This document shows, piece by piece, positions 53,693-62,865 of a stretch of DNA of 64,000 nucleotides. Location of the stretch: assembly GCA_002255365.1 (NCBI GenBank), contig NCBI01000022.1, positions 38,613 to 102,612 of the forward strand, written 5' to 3'. Under the pieces are notes generated by a model. The model saw nothing but the letters and a program-made list of their open reading frames with translations. It had not been told where the DNA came from and searched no databases. Each line of letters starts with the position of its first letter. Positions within the stretch are counted from its first letter, which is position 1. A program made the translations under genes and the position numbers. Origin of the DNA: Chromatiales bacterium 21-64-14. GTDB taxonomy: Bacteria; Pseudomonadota; Gammaproteobacteria; 21-64-14.

Positions 53693-53761
53693 GTCGGCGC
53701 GTCCCACCGGTGCCCTACACGAAGATGTCGAATCGGCGCGCCACGGCGCAGGATCCTGCCC

Positions 53762-54925
53762 ATGTGGCTTGACGGCGATATTGCGGCCCGGTCGTTCCGG
53801 GGGCAGGACACGACCGAAGAGCATTTCTTCCTGTTGGAGGCCCCACGGGCCCTTGGGTTCTCGGCGCAGGTCGAATTCGTCCGCGCCCGCTACGATGAGG
53901 TACGCGCCGCCCTCGGCCTAGCCCCCGAGACCGCGGTGTTCCGGCGCATTTTCCTAAGCGACGTATTGAACCAGGCCGCCTTAGTGCGCGATAGTCCCTT
54001 GGCCGCCGATCTTCCCCGCAACCCGGTGGCGGTCTCCATCGTCCAGCAGCCGCCGTTGTCCGGCGCGAAGATCGCGCTCTTGGCCTATCACATCGCGAGC
54101 CCGGAACCGCTGGTCAAGGAACGTCTGTCGACCCGGCACGTGCTGGTGCGACACAACGGCCTCGGCCACCTATGGAGCACACGCCTGTGTGCCGGTGCCT
54201 GTGACGCCTGCGCCGATCCGGTCCAAACGCAGACCAGCGAGATCTTCGAAGACTTGATCAAGGCATTAGCGGCCCAGGGAGGCACCCTGCGCGAGCACTG
54301 CATCCGAACCTGGCTCTACATCAAGGCGATCGATGTCTTCTACCAGGGGATGGTCGATGCGCGGACCGAGATCTTCACCCGCCATGGACTGACCCCCGCG
54401 ACGCATTACATCGCCAGCACTGGCATCGAAGGGGCGTGCGCGCACCGCTCGGATCTCGTGGCAATGGATGCCTACTCGATCCTGGGACTGGCGCCGGGAC
54501 AGGTCACCTATATCAACGACTTCACGCGCATGTGTCCGACCCACGATTACCACGTCACCTTCGAGCGCGGCACCCGCGTAGCCTACGCCGACCGCGCGCA
54601 CCTGTTCATCTCGGGCACCGCGAGCATCGACCGCACGGGACGCGTGATCCACAGCGGCGACGTGTTGCGCCAGCTCGACCGGGCGATCGCCAACGTCGAT
54701 GCGCTGATGCGTGCCGGCGGGGCCGACCTCGTGGACCTGATGTACTTGATCGTCTACCTGCGTGACTCCGCCGACTACCCACGCATCGAAGCGCGGCTGC
54801 ACGAGCGTCTCCCGGGTCTGCCACGGGTAATCGTCGCCGGCGCCGTGTGCCGCCCCGAGTGGCTGGTGGAAGTCGAGGGCGTCGGGATTGCGCCCGACCA
54901 GCGCCCCGAATTGCCAGCGTTCTGA
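53762..54925 (+). CDS. Rid/chorismatase-like protein (FkbO/XanB2-like)
   Basis: The last 130 residues show the Rid (YjgF) fold signature: FISGTASIDRTGRVIHSGDV, then RAIANVDALMRAGGADLVDL. The larger N-terminal part (TSEIFEDLIKAL, REHCIRTWLYIKAIDVFY) fits the tandem-Rid chorismatases of the FkbO/Hyg5/XanB2 group, which hydrolyse chorismate to hydroxybenzoates. Catalytic residues were not verified. It lies just after two oxygenases, so a pathway to a modified aromatic compound is possible. Confidence 0.7.
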   Translation: MWLDGDIAARSFRGQDTTEEHFFLLEAPRALGFSAQVEFVRARYDEVRAALGLAPETAVFRRIFLSDVLNQAALVRDSPLAADLPRNPVAVSIVQQPPLSGAKIALLAYHIASPEPLVKERLSTRHVLVRHNGLGHLWSTRLCAGACDACADPVQTQTSEIFEDLIKALAAQGGTLREHCIRTWLYIKAIDVFYQGMVDARTEIFTRHGLTPATHYIASTGIEGACAHRSDLVAMDAYSILGLAPGQVTYINDFTRMCPTHDYHVTFERGTRVAYADRAHLFISGTASIDRTGRVIHSGDVLRQLDRAIANVDALMRAGGADLVDLMYLIVYLRDSADYPRIEARLHERLPGLPRVIVAGAVCRPEWLVEVEGVGIAPDQRPELPAF

Positions 54926-55233
54926 ACGTAGGACAGGGGAGGGCGCCTCTCAATCATCGTCCATCGGCTGGGCGGGGCGGGCGGATCCAAGGCTTGCCAC
55001 CCGCGGATCTGCTGCAAGGTCGCGGGCGTTCAAGGGGCGCGCCGTTCCTGTGCCTCGGTCTCCCAGCTTTTTACCGTGACCTTTACGCCTTTACCGCAGG
55101 TGAATCCGGGGCGCGCGCGATTCACGGCGCGCAGGCATCTCCCGGTCGCCAGCCAAGTACCGGGAGCGCCCCGTGATTGAGTCCACGGGGCCCTGATCAC
55201 GCCGCTCCACACCCAGCCTCTGACGTCAAGACC
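54926..55233. other. Gap between Rid-like and HIG1-like genes
   Basis: About 300 GC-rich bases between convergent genes. No gene or clear terminator was found. Confidence 0.35.
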
Positions 55234-55428
55234 TCAGTGAAAACTGAGGTAGAGGGCCAGGAGGATCAGAAAGACCGTGGCGGCCTGCAACTCCACGCGG
55301 GCCATCATCATGCGCGTGCTCTGGCGCAGATCGCTTGCGCCGCCCTGCACCATAGAGCGGATACCGGAGGCGAGGACAATCGTGGTGGCGATCAGGCCGG
55401 TGATCGCGAGGAATGCGGTGATCTTCAT
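55234..55428 (-). CDS. Small HIG1/DUF2909-like twin-transmembrane protein
   Basis: From MKITAFLAITGLIATTIVLA the 64-residue protein has two hydrophobic helices separated by a charged loop (GGASDLRQSTRMMMARVELQ). This is the topology and loop pattern of bacterial HIG1/DUF2909 proteins, often near cytochrome oxidase assembly genes; none is here. GGGGG lies before the ATG. The longer frame to 55470 adds no family sequence. Confidence 0.72.
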   Translation of the reverse strand: MKITAFLAITGLIATTIVLASGIRSMVQGGASDLRQSTRMMMARVELQAATVFLILLALYLSFH

Positions 55429-55583
55429 GGCCAAACCCCCTTCGCCGTGTACGGCGACGTGTGAGGTCAATACCTTTGCATGAGGAGTATGGGGCGTGGG
55501 GTGTCAACGCATTTTGATCCAGATCAATTCTGGATACGGAGTGATCGGTGGGCCTTAGTGCCCAACGTCGCGCCTGCGTCGCA

Positions 55584-56975
55584 TCACTCGCCTCTCCATA
55601 CGACGTGGTTGTTCACGGCGTATGGGTGGCAATCCGTGTTTCGCTTGCGGCACAGGGCCAGAGTCCTGGCCAAGGGATCAAAGCCGCGTGCTCCGAAATC
55701 CCATGCGCCATCGGGTGCGATCACGAAAACACGCGGCAACGGAAGTGTGAGAAATCTTCGATACCCATTGCGACCGACCACGTTCACGTAGGGAACGGCT
55801 GCGATGTTGTCCAGTTTAGCGTAGTGGCTGGGCGGCGGTATCACCATGTGCCGGAACGGCCACACCACCTGGTCATCCACCGCGTATGGCCAGCACCGGT
55901 GCCCGGCCTGTCGGCACAGCTTGAGCCCACGCGCCAGGGGATCGTAACCACCGTTGGTGGTCACGATGATCTTGCGGCCAAGCAAGAAGACGCGCGGCCG
56001 CACCTTAATTCTGAGAAATGCCCGGTAAGACTGTCGGCCCTGGCGGTTCAGGTTTGGGACAGCGCGCACGTCATCCAAGGCCGCGAAGTGGGTGGGCTTG
56101 GGGTAGGGCGCGGGTAGCAAGCTTGGGTGGAGATCACGGCTAGGCAACCCGATCCGGGCGAGAAACGCGTCAACCTTCGGGATCCAAATGGGTAATGCCT
56201 CGATATCGCCGAGGAAGTTGTGGGAGTTGTTCAAAAATCGCCCATACGCGACCAGTTGCGCCTTGCCCCCGGCGGCGGTGTAATTTCGGTACATGGCCCG
56301 CCAGACCGGTGTCGGGAAAATCGCGTCGTTGTTCCCATAGAACCAGATGGAGGGGACCTTCGTCAGCCCGCCAAAGGCGCCCGCAGCGGCGGCCAGATCG
56401 TCCTGCCAGTCGCCGCAAGTGGGGGCCTTTCGCCCACCAGCAAAATCGATGATCCCCTTGACGCCGGGGTAGTTGAGCGCGCCGAGGGCGAGGCTGTTCC
56501 ACCCGCCGTAACTCTGACCGAAGACCACGATGCGGTGGGTATCGATTTCCTTGCGCTTCGAAAGGTCCTCGATGACGGCGATAATGTCCCGCGCTTCGTG
56601 AATACCGTCCGCCTCCGCGCTGCAGCTCGGCCTGAAAGTACCCCCGGAACCAGCAAATCCCCTCATCATTGGCAGTGCGACGGCGTAGCCCCGCGACAGG
56701 AAATAACGCGCGGCGTACACGGAACGGTAGCGTGGCGCGAACCGTGGGTTGCCCACTGCCTTGCCGTGGTTGAGCACGGCCAATGGAAAGGGACCCGAAC
56801 CGTTCGGCTCCATTAGCGTCACCTGCAACAGCACCGGGTGGAGCGGGTCGCCCGGCAGCTCAAGTACCTGCTCATTGAGCGCGGGATTGGGGTGTGCATA
56901 GGCGTGGGCATGTGCAGGTGGATATAGCAGAAGACCGAACAGCACGAACCAATAGGTCAAGGTCTTGGGCCGCAT
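55584..56975 (-). CDS. Secreted alpha/beta hydrolase (dienelactone-hydrolase type) with repeated C-terminal module
   Basis: A signal peptide (RPKTLTYWFVLFGLLLYPPA...) leads to an alpha/beta hydrolase with nucleophile elbow VVFGQSYGGWNS and later FYGNNDAIFP and NSHNFLGD, consistent with Ser-Asp-His. The last 170 residues are two copies of an unfamiliar module of about 80 residues. Each has (V/I)xAVPxxN, GxxxYRxFL, R(V)F, GGYDPLARGLKLCR or RGFDPLARTLALCR, and ends PYAVxxxVVW. I start at the ATG that opens the signal peptide. A periplasmic or secreted esterase or peptidase role is likely. Confidence 0.82.
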   Translation of the reverse strand: MRPKTLTYWFVLFGLLLYPPAHAHAYAHPNPALNEQVLELPGDPLHPVLLQVTLMEPNGSGPFPLAVLNHGKAVGNPRFAPRYRSVYAARYFLSRGYAVALPMMRGFAGSGGTFRPSCSAEADGIHEARDIIAVIEDLSKRKEIDTHRIVVFGQSYGGWNSLALGALNYPGVKGIIDFAGGRKAPTCGDWQDDLAAAAGAFGGLTKVPSIWFYGNNDAIFPTPVWRAMYRNYTAAGGKAQLVAYGRFLNNSHNFLGDIEALPIWIPKVDAFLARIGLPSRDLHPSLLPAPYPKPTHFAALDDVRAVPNLNRQGRQSYRAFLRIKVRPRVFLLGRKIIVTTNGGYDPLARGLKLCRQAGHRCWPYAVDDQVVWPFRHMVIPPPSHYAKLDNIAAVPYVNVVGRNGYRRFLTLPLPRVFVIAPDGAWDFGARGFDPLARTLALCRKRNTDCHPYAVNNHVVWRGE

Positions 56976-57053
56976 AGTGTTCTTCAGTGTTCTCAGAGGA
57001 GCAAAGAAATCCAGAAGTGCCGCTGCGAACCCGCACGGGCGGGTTGCGACCAA

Positions 57054-57455
57054 AGCGTCCGGCAGGCCCCAATTGAAATACGTGATCCGTCGCGGTAGAG
57101 AAGCTGGTCCACATTGAAAGCTCGCAAGACGGGTTGCTGGTTATCCTACCGCTTGTGGATGGTTTGTAAACCAGCGGTGTCGGTTATGTCCACCTACGGC
57201 AGGATCTTGGATGTGGTTTTCAAGCGGCCTACCGGGAAGAGGCTGCAGTGGACATCGTAGTGGCATGGGTTTATCAATCGGATTGAGGGGTATTCGCCAC
57301 TGTTGTCACTACAGCGCAACGATTTTAAGGTTTACATTCCTCTGCCGAAGAATGCATTGCGCAGCTTGAACCGGTGGCACAGAAGGGCATGCAGGGACAT
57401 GCGCTTGGCAGTCCCGCCCGCGATACGACATTAACGGTGTCAAGGATCGTGCAGG
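57054..57455. other. Divergent gap upstream of the TPR-like gene
   Basis: About 400 bases. It must hold promoters for the hydrolase (leftward) and TPR-like gene (rightward). I could not assign boxes and see no gene. Confidence 0.35.
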
Positions 57456-57725
57456 ATGCCCAAGAAACGCTTCCCACCGAAAACCCATTTGTTGCTGACC
57501 ATCTTGGTGGGTCTTGCCGCGGTCGCTGGGTACCAAGGATATACACGCTATCACGACGCCCAAAGGTACGCCGTGGCTCGGGCCGAACAGGCAGCGCGTA
57601 GCGCTGAATTGCTGCGCCGACTGGATCCTGCAACGGCAACCAATGTCAGCGATCTTCGGAAACGTCTGTTTAATTTGTATGCCTATCGTCCGTCACCGCC
57701 CGCTCTCCCAGGAGACGAACCTTGA
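57456..57725 (+). CDS. Membrane-anchored N-terminal segment, probably split from the following gene
   Basis: The 89-residue frame has an N-terminal anchor (THLLLTILVGLAAVAGYQGY) and then a charged helix. It ends GDEP at a TGA (57723-57725). The next large frame is in the same register and continues directly (QRAEQARASSAVSQGKYAYI). The simplest reading is one gene, a membrane-anchored protein of about 1190 residues, interrupted by a nonsense codon. It could alternatively be a small separate membrane protein. Confidence 0.6.
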   Translation: MPKKRFPPKTHLLLTILVGLAAVAGYQGYTRYHDAQRYAVARAEQAARSAELLRRLDPATATNVSDLRKRLFNLYAYRPSPPALPGDEP

Positions 57726-57758
57726 CAACGCGCCGAGCAGGCGCGTGCTTCGAGCGCA

Positions 57759-60700
57759 GTGTCTCAGGGAAAATACGCGTATATCGTTCTGCCCGTCGAA
57801 GAGAGCTTTCGCTATTACGACCGGGTGACCCGACTGATGGGCGCGCGCTGGGTGGCCGCCGCGCTGCACGACGCTACGGGTCAATCTGTCATGTCTCCTG
57901 AACTGGCGTTGCGTGCGCTGGGGAAGCGGGCCACAGAACTGGACGACCGTAGAGTTTCAGCGCTCGCGCGGCGCGCCGGCGCGCAGGTCGTCCACATTCT
58001 GCTGAATCTCGATTTCCAAATACATCCGGTGAAAGTATCTGCGGGCGCTGAAGTACAGAACGGAAAAGTATATATTGTCCTGACCGACGCCAAGGGCCAT
58101 ATCGTCAGATCGTTCCACGCGCGGTTCCACGACCCGGGAACGCATCGCGTTGACCGGATATTCGCCCATATGGCCCCACGCGCGGTGGCGGTCCTGCTGG
58201 GTAAAACGCACACGCCCGCCCTGCCGCCATTGGATCCGGGCACGAGTGTGCCGGATTTCCCCAAACAGATCGCAAACCTGCCGGTCGACGCCACGTCCCC
58301 GCTCGCCAACGCGGTCTTCCTCCAGTTGGTGGCAATGATGACCCCGACCGATATGCGCTATGAACGGCGGCGGCTATTCGAACGCTCGCTGTTGGCGCTC
58401 CATCGGGTATCCCGCGCATCACCTTACTACGACGTGCTCACCGCACGGGCGCTGTTCAATCTGTATCGTCGGCCCGCTGCTCTACGTTATCTGTCATCTC
58501 CGAAAACGCCTGCCGAACGCGCGTTGCTACAGTACCTGGACGGGAACTATCCGGAGCTGGCCAGGCTGGTGCCGACGATCCACGCTCCGGTATTACGCGC
58601 GATGGCGCTGATCGAGCTGAAAGCGGTTGGCTATTACTATCAAAATCCGGATGGCGGACAGGATGTTGACGTTCCAATTCCGTCGCAAGGGTGGGCAACG
58701 CTACTTGTATCGGCCGAGCGTGACGCGGATGCCTGGTACGCACCAGAGAATATGCCGTTCTTCGTGAGCCTTCAGGGTCTCTTTCCGGCCTTCGACACCC
58801 CTTTCCGAAAGGCGGTGGAAGGACGCATCGCCAGTGGTACCCTTAAAACGGACGGCCGCGACTATGCATTGTTCGACGTGATATTCAGGCACGCCTTTTC
58901 CAGTCAAGGCCCTGCGTGTTGTGCGCGATACGGAAGCCGCCTGGAACCTGCGGACATATGGGCGCTCTATCGCGATCTCGCGATCGGGAACCTTCTCCGG
59001 AAACTCGACCGCGACGTATGGACCTATGCAAGTTACGGTTCCGGAAAGGCGCTGGCGGAGCAGGTGGCGCCCTGGCTACAAGGAAATCCCGAGTTCATGG
59101 TGCTGTATGCGGAAGCATTACAGGGTTACGCCGCCAAGACCAGCGGAAACGCCCGGATGTTTCTGTTGAAGAAAGCGCTTCAACTCGCCTCGAACGCGAT
59201 CCGGCTCGGAGGGGGTTCCAATTGGCTGGTGGCTTCCGCGGGGACGGTTCGTTCCCAGATCCTCGGAGTCCTTTCCCCTGGCTCGCCGCAAGTGAACACC
59301 GGCAACGATTGTTGGTTGGCACGCTGTGATTTCCCTTCCAGCATCGAGGTAGATGCCTATGATGGAGATCCGCTGGCGTTGCCCTACGAGAACACCCAGT
59401 TCAGCTTGCTGATCGTGGCCGCAAAGAGCGGAGCATTGGACGCGGCAGGGATTCAACATGAGCTCCAGACTCGCTTCGACGGCGCGCCAGGAAAAGTACC
59501 GTTCATCGCGGGCCGGCTGATTGCGGCGGGGCACAATGGAAAGGCGATTACGCTGCTGCAAGACGCGATTACCAGGGGCGACGCGAGTTCGAACGTCTAC
59601 CTGGATCTGGGGGATCTGCTGATCGGGAAAGGACAATATCGTGAGGCGTCAAAGACGTTCATGCAGTATCCCGATTTAAGGAATCCCCCCGGGAAGGACC
59701 CGGTAGCCACCGCGGATTTTGCCTATGGTTCCGGTAGAAAACTGTATTGGCTGGGTCACTACGAAGAAGCGATCCCACTCTATGAGATCGCAGCCCGGCT
59801 GGATACGGGCGCCGAGGTTGAATACACCGCACAGAAATATCTGGCATTCGTCCATTCCGACTATTCTGCCGCAATCGTGGCCGCCTACCGGCAGGCCAAG
59901 CGTTACAACAGTCCGGACGGCTACCGGGACTATCTGACCATCCTTCAATTGGCGGGACTGCATGAGGCCGCGGAGACGGGCTTTCAGGAGATCGCTCCGC
60001 GCTTCAACAGTCCGTCGCTATGGGCGTCGCTGTTCGTCGGCCAACGCATGGAGAAGAAGTCGTTCGACCAGATGAGGAAATGGGTCGGTGATTACCTGAT
60101 CAACGCGAACGACGTGGGCCAGCAGCGGCAGGCGATCTATTATCTGATGCATCAGTCGGTCATGGATCGTGGGCCGTCCATGGCGAAGGTCGCGGCAATC
60201 GCACGCATGGAGGAGAGCATTCCGTTGTCCGCGATTCAGTTCCAGGAAAAGGCAATGATCGGCCGTCTGCATGAGCATTTCCCGGGCCGGACTGCACCAT
60301 GCGTGGCTGGCAATGTGCATTGCACACCGCGGACGGCGGAATCTGCCCGGTATGCGCGAGACAGGGTGGCGGGCTTTCTGTACGCGTACACGCTGTTGGA
60401 GCAGGGGAACTATGGCGCATCGCTGGATGCCTTTCTGCAATATGACAGGGCGCAGCCCCTATACGGTTCGGACCGGGTAGCTATGAGCCTGGCGTATGTT
60501 GCGATCGCGGCATCGGAGGCCCGGGAGCCTGAGATCCTTGCCGGACTGTCGACCATGCTGGATGGAAAAGACGGGCGTCAGATCGGAAAATTTGACGGCA
60601 ACCTGACGCGCGCGGTAATCGACGCGGATCGAGGCCGGCGCGCGACGAGCCTGCAGGAACTGATTGCCGCCCAGCGGAATGTCTCCCGCGACGCCTGGCG

Positions 60701-61037
60701 CCCGAGCGACACATGGTTCGAACTGCTGCAGGTGGCGGATTGGGTCTACACAAAGACCGGCGATAAGCGTGTCCTGCGCGAGGCCGTCCACTGGGCCCAC
60801 GAACATGAGATGATCCAACCCCAGGATAGCTGGGCATACGCCTTCGAGGCCAGGTACGCCACCGATCGGGCGGCACGTGTGCGGGCTGCCGCTTTCGCCG
60901 GGTATCTCGATCCCGAGTCGGTATGGCTGGCGGAAGTGCCCCCGGCCATCCGGCGTCGCGCGCACGCATGGTGGCCGAAGCACGACCCCTTCAGACTCCG
61001 TGGGAAATCCGGCAAAAAACCCGCGATGAGCCTCTGA
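57759..61037 (+). CDS. Large TPR-like repeat protein, envelope-associated
   Basis: A protein of about 1090 residues, mostly paired helices as in tetratricopeptide repeats. The clearest are NVYLDLGDLLIGKGQYREAS and RKLYWLGHYEEAIPLYEIAA. The first 130 residues form an alpha/beta region (YAYIVLPVEESFRYYDRVTR). Two Cys pairs (ACCARY; CWLARC) suggest an oxidising compartment. The GTG at 57759 has no ribosome site, which supports an origin upstream in the 57456 frame. Such scaffolds often accompany exopolysaccharide systems, but none is adjacent. Confidence 0.75.
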   Translation: MSQGKYAYIVLPVEESFRYYDRVTRLMGARWVAAALHDATGQSVMSPELALRALGKRATELDDRRVSALARRAGAQVVHILLNLDFQIHPVKVSAGAEVQNGKVYIVLTDAKGHIVRSFHARFHDPGTHRVDRIFAHMAPRAVAVLLGKTHTPALPPLDPGTSVPDFPKQIANLPVDATSPLANAVFLQLVAMMTPTDMRYERRRLFERSLLALHRVSRASPYYDVLTARALFNLYRRPAALRYLSSPKTPAERALLQYLDGNYPELARLVPTIHAPVLRAMALIELKAVGYYYQNPDGGQDVDVPIPSQGWATLLVSAERDADAWYAPENMPFFVSLQGLFPAFDTPFRKAVEGRIASGTLKTDGRDYALFDVIFRHAFSSQGPACCARYGSRLEPADIWALYRDLAIGNLLRKLDRDVWTYASYGSGKALAEQVAPWLQGNPEFMVLYAEALQGYAAKTSGNARMFLLKKALQLASNAIRLGGGSNWLVASAGTVRSQILGVLSPGSPQVNTGNDCWLARCDFPSSIEVDAYDGDPLALPYENTQFSLLIVAAKSGALDAAGIQHELQTRFDGAPGKVPFIAGRLIAAGHNGKAITLLQDAITRGDASSNVYLDLGDLLIGKGQYREASKTFMQYPDLRNPPGKDPVATADFAYGSGRKLYWLGHYEEAIPLYEIAARLDTGAEVEYTAQKYLAFVHSDYSAAIVAAYRQAKRYNSPDGYRDYLTILQLAGLHEAAETGFQEIAPRFNSPSLWASLFVGQRMEKKSFDQMRKWVGDYLINANDVGQQRQAIYYLMHQSVMDRGPSMAKVAAIARMEESIPLSAIQFQEKAMIGRLHEHFPGRTAPCVAGNVHCTPRTAESARYARDRVAGFLYAYTLLEQGNYGASLDAFLQYDRAQPLYGSDRVAMSLAYVAIAASEAREPEILAGLSTMLDGKDGRQIGKFDGNLTRAVIDADRGRRATSLQELIAAQRNVSRDAWRPSDTWFELLQVADWVYTKTGDKRVLREAVHWAHEHEMIQPQDSWAYAFEARYATDRAARVRAAAFAGYLDPESVWLAEVPPAIRRRAHAWWPKHDPFRLRGKSGKKPAMSL

Positions 61038-61209
61038 AGCCGTGTGATACCCGGGGTACGCACTGGGGGGGTTGGGGCGCTACGCGCGCGACACGCGGAA
61101 TGTAGGAGGCGGAGGGATCGGCAGGGATACCCAGCCCGATCGTGGGTGGCTGGAAGATGCGGGGCCGCGCCTCGATCTGAGATCGGCGCGATCGGGGAGC
61201 GCGCCCAGT

Positions 61210-62397
61210 TCAGGTTTGGGACGGCGCGCACGCCAAGGGGTACGCCGATTCGCAGCGGTTGCGACCGGCGGCCTTGGCGCGGTAGAGCGCGGCGTCGGCA
61301 CGGCTCAACGCGCTGTCGATGTCCTCGTCCGGGCCGAGCTCACTCACCCCGATACTGACCGTGATTGCGAACGGCAGGACGGAGGCTGCAGGAGCCGCGC
61401 GCTCCGACCCCTCGGCAAAGGCGGCGCGCAGCCGCTCGGCGGCGGCCAGCGCCTGGGCAGCGGTGGTGTCCGGTAGTACGGCGACAAATTCCTCGCCTCC
61501 GATACGGCAAAGCGCGTCCTTACCGCGCAACACCAGTTTCGAGACGGCGACGAAATGGCGGAGAATGTCGTCGCCGCCGCCATGACCGAGGTGGTCGTTG
61601 ACCTGCTTAAAGTGATCCAGGTCCATCATCATCAACGACAGTGAGCGGTCGTGGCGCTGGGCCCAGTCCTTCTCCTTTTCCGAGAGGAGCTGAAAGGCGC
61701 GGCGATTGAGCACCCCGGTCAGGGGGTCAACGCTGATCTGGCGGTCGAGGCTCGCCTGAAGGCGTTCACCCGTCATCAGCACCATTCCCAATGTGATCGC
61801 CACCGTGATGCCCGACCACCACAGCAGGGGCAGTGCGGCGTATCCATCCGGGTTCCATTGGCCGTCGCCGTGGACCGCCCGAGCGACCAAGATGGCGCGT
61901 CCTAGAAAGAAGACGGCATTCGCGCCATAGGCCCACCCGGTCGCGCGCATCGCGACCCGCTTTGCGCGCGCGGCGGACAACAGGTCACGGGCGATCAGCC
62001 CAGACAGCGCGGCGATCAGTGCTGCGTTCGTGAACGAGCGTACCGATATTGAGCCTTCAAAGTGCGCCAAGCCGATGGTACCCAGGGTGATGGCGCCGAT
62101 CGTGGTCAATATCGGCGTCGAGGCGCGCGGGCGCCCGGTAAAGCGGGAAAATCCGTCCCAGGCGAGGATCAGTCCACCGACGATGAGGATTTGCGCCAAT
62201 GACAGCAGCGGCAGCATGGAGAGCGCAACGTGCCCTGCGATCAGGAGGAGTGCGAGCGGTGAGGCGATACCGGCCCACATCCACTGGGCGAGCCCGGCCA
62301 CTTCCGGGTGCATCCGCCACAGCAGCACGCGAGCGCCCGCCGCAACAGCGCTTGTCAGGGCGGCGGCGACCAATAACGTCGGAATGTCAAAATTCAT
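61210..62397 (-). CDS. Membrane-bound diguanylate cyclase (GGDEF)
   Basis: Six to seven N-terminal helices (residues 1-215) form an integral sensor. They are followed by a GGDEF domain with DPLTGVLNRRAFQLL, MMDLDHFKQVNDHLGHGGGD and the active site RIGGEEFVAVL. The product-inhibition I-site RGKD lies five residues before GGEEF. It makes cyclic di-GMP, a signal that usually raises exopolysaccharide production, which fits the polysaccharide locus upstream. The sensor's ligand is unknown. Confidence 0.93.
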   Translation of the reverse strand: MNFDIPTLLVAAALTSAVAAGARVLLWRMHPEVAGLAQWMWAGIASPLALLLIAGHVALSMLPLLSLAQILIVGGLILAWDGFSRFTGRPRASTPILTTIGAITLGTIGLAHFEGSISVRSFTNAALIAALSGLIARDLLSAARAKRVAMRATGWAYGANAVFFLGRAILVARAVHGDGQWNPDGYAALPLLWWSGITVAITLGMVLMTGERLQASLDRQISVDPLTGVLNRRAFQLLSEKEKDWAQRHDRSLSLMMMDLDHFKQVNDHLGHGGGDDILRHFVAVSKLVLRGKDALCRIGGEEFVAVLPDTTAAQALAAAERLRAAFAEGSERAAPAASVLPFAITVSIGVSELGPDEDIDSALSRADAALYRAKAAGRNRCESAYPLACAPSQT

Positions 62398-62865
62398 CGT
62401 TGACCGGTATTCCCTTTTTTACGACCGTGGTCCGTTCTTTTCCCAGTCAGACATCGGGAATATCGGCGTGTCGAGCTGGATTTTGAGTCGGCCGTTTGAA
62501 CCGTTGGCCGACCCAGTCCGGCTCAGACGAGCCCCAGTGTGACGGACGGTCCGGTTGCGATCGACCGCCGGGGCGCCGACGGCACGGGTGATGGCGGCGA
62601 GAGGCCGTCCATTCCGGGCTGGCGGCCGGGCTGGGCGTACGTTGGTAGGGGGCCTGAAAGGGCGGAATCCCGGTAACGGTGGTGTCAGGGAAACAACGGG
62701 TTCAGATTCGTTCCGGTTTCCGGCTGCGGGACGCAACGTAGCCTCCCGATTGGGCTTGCCTTATATTTAACATAATATACATTATACGTCTAATAGGGTG
62801 GCGGGAATCGAGGGCCTGGTATTACGGTAGTATGGGCAACTTAACCGTTGGCCTGACGAGAAGTC
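62398..62865. other. Divergent gap before the aminotransferase
   Basis: About 470 bases without a supportable gene. A conspicuous AT-rich stretch at 62758-62800 (TAACATAATATACATTATAC) probably carries the promoter of the rightward gene. Confidence 0.45.
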
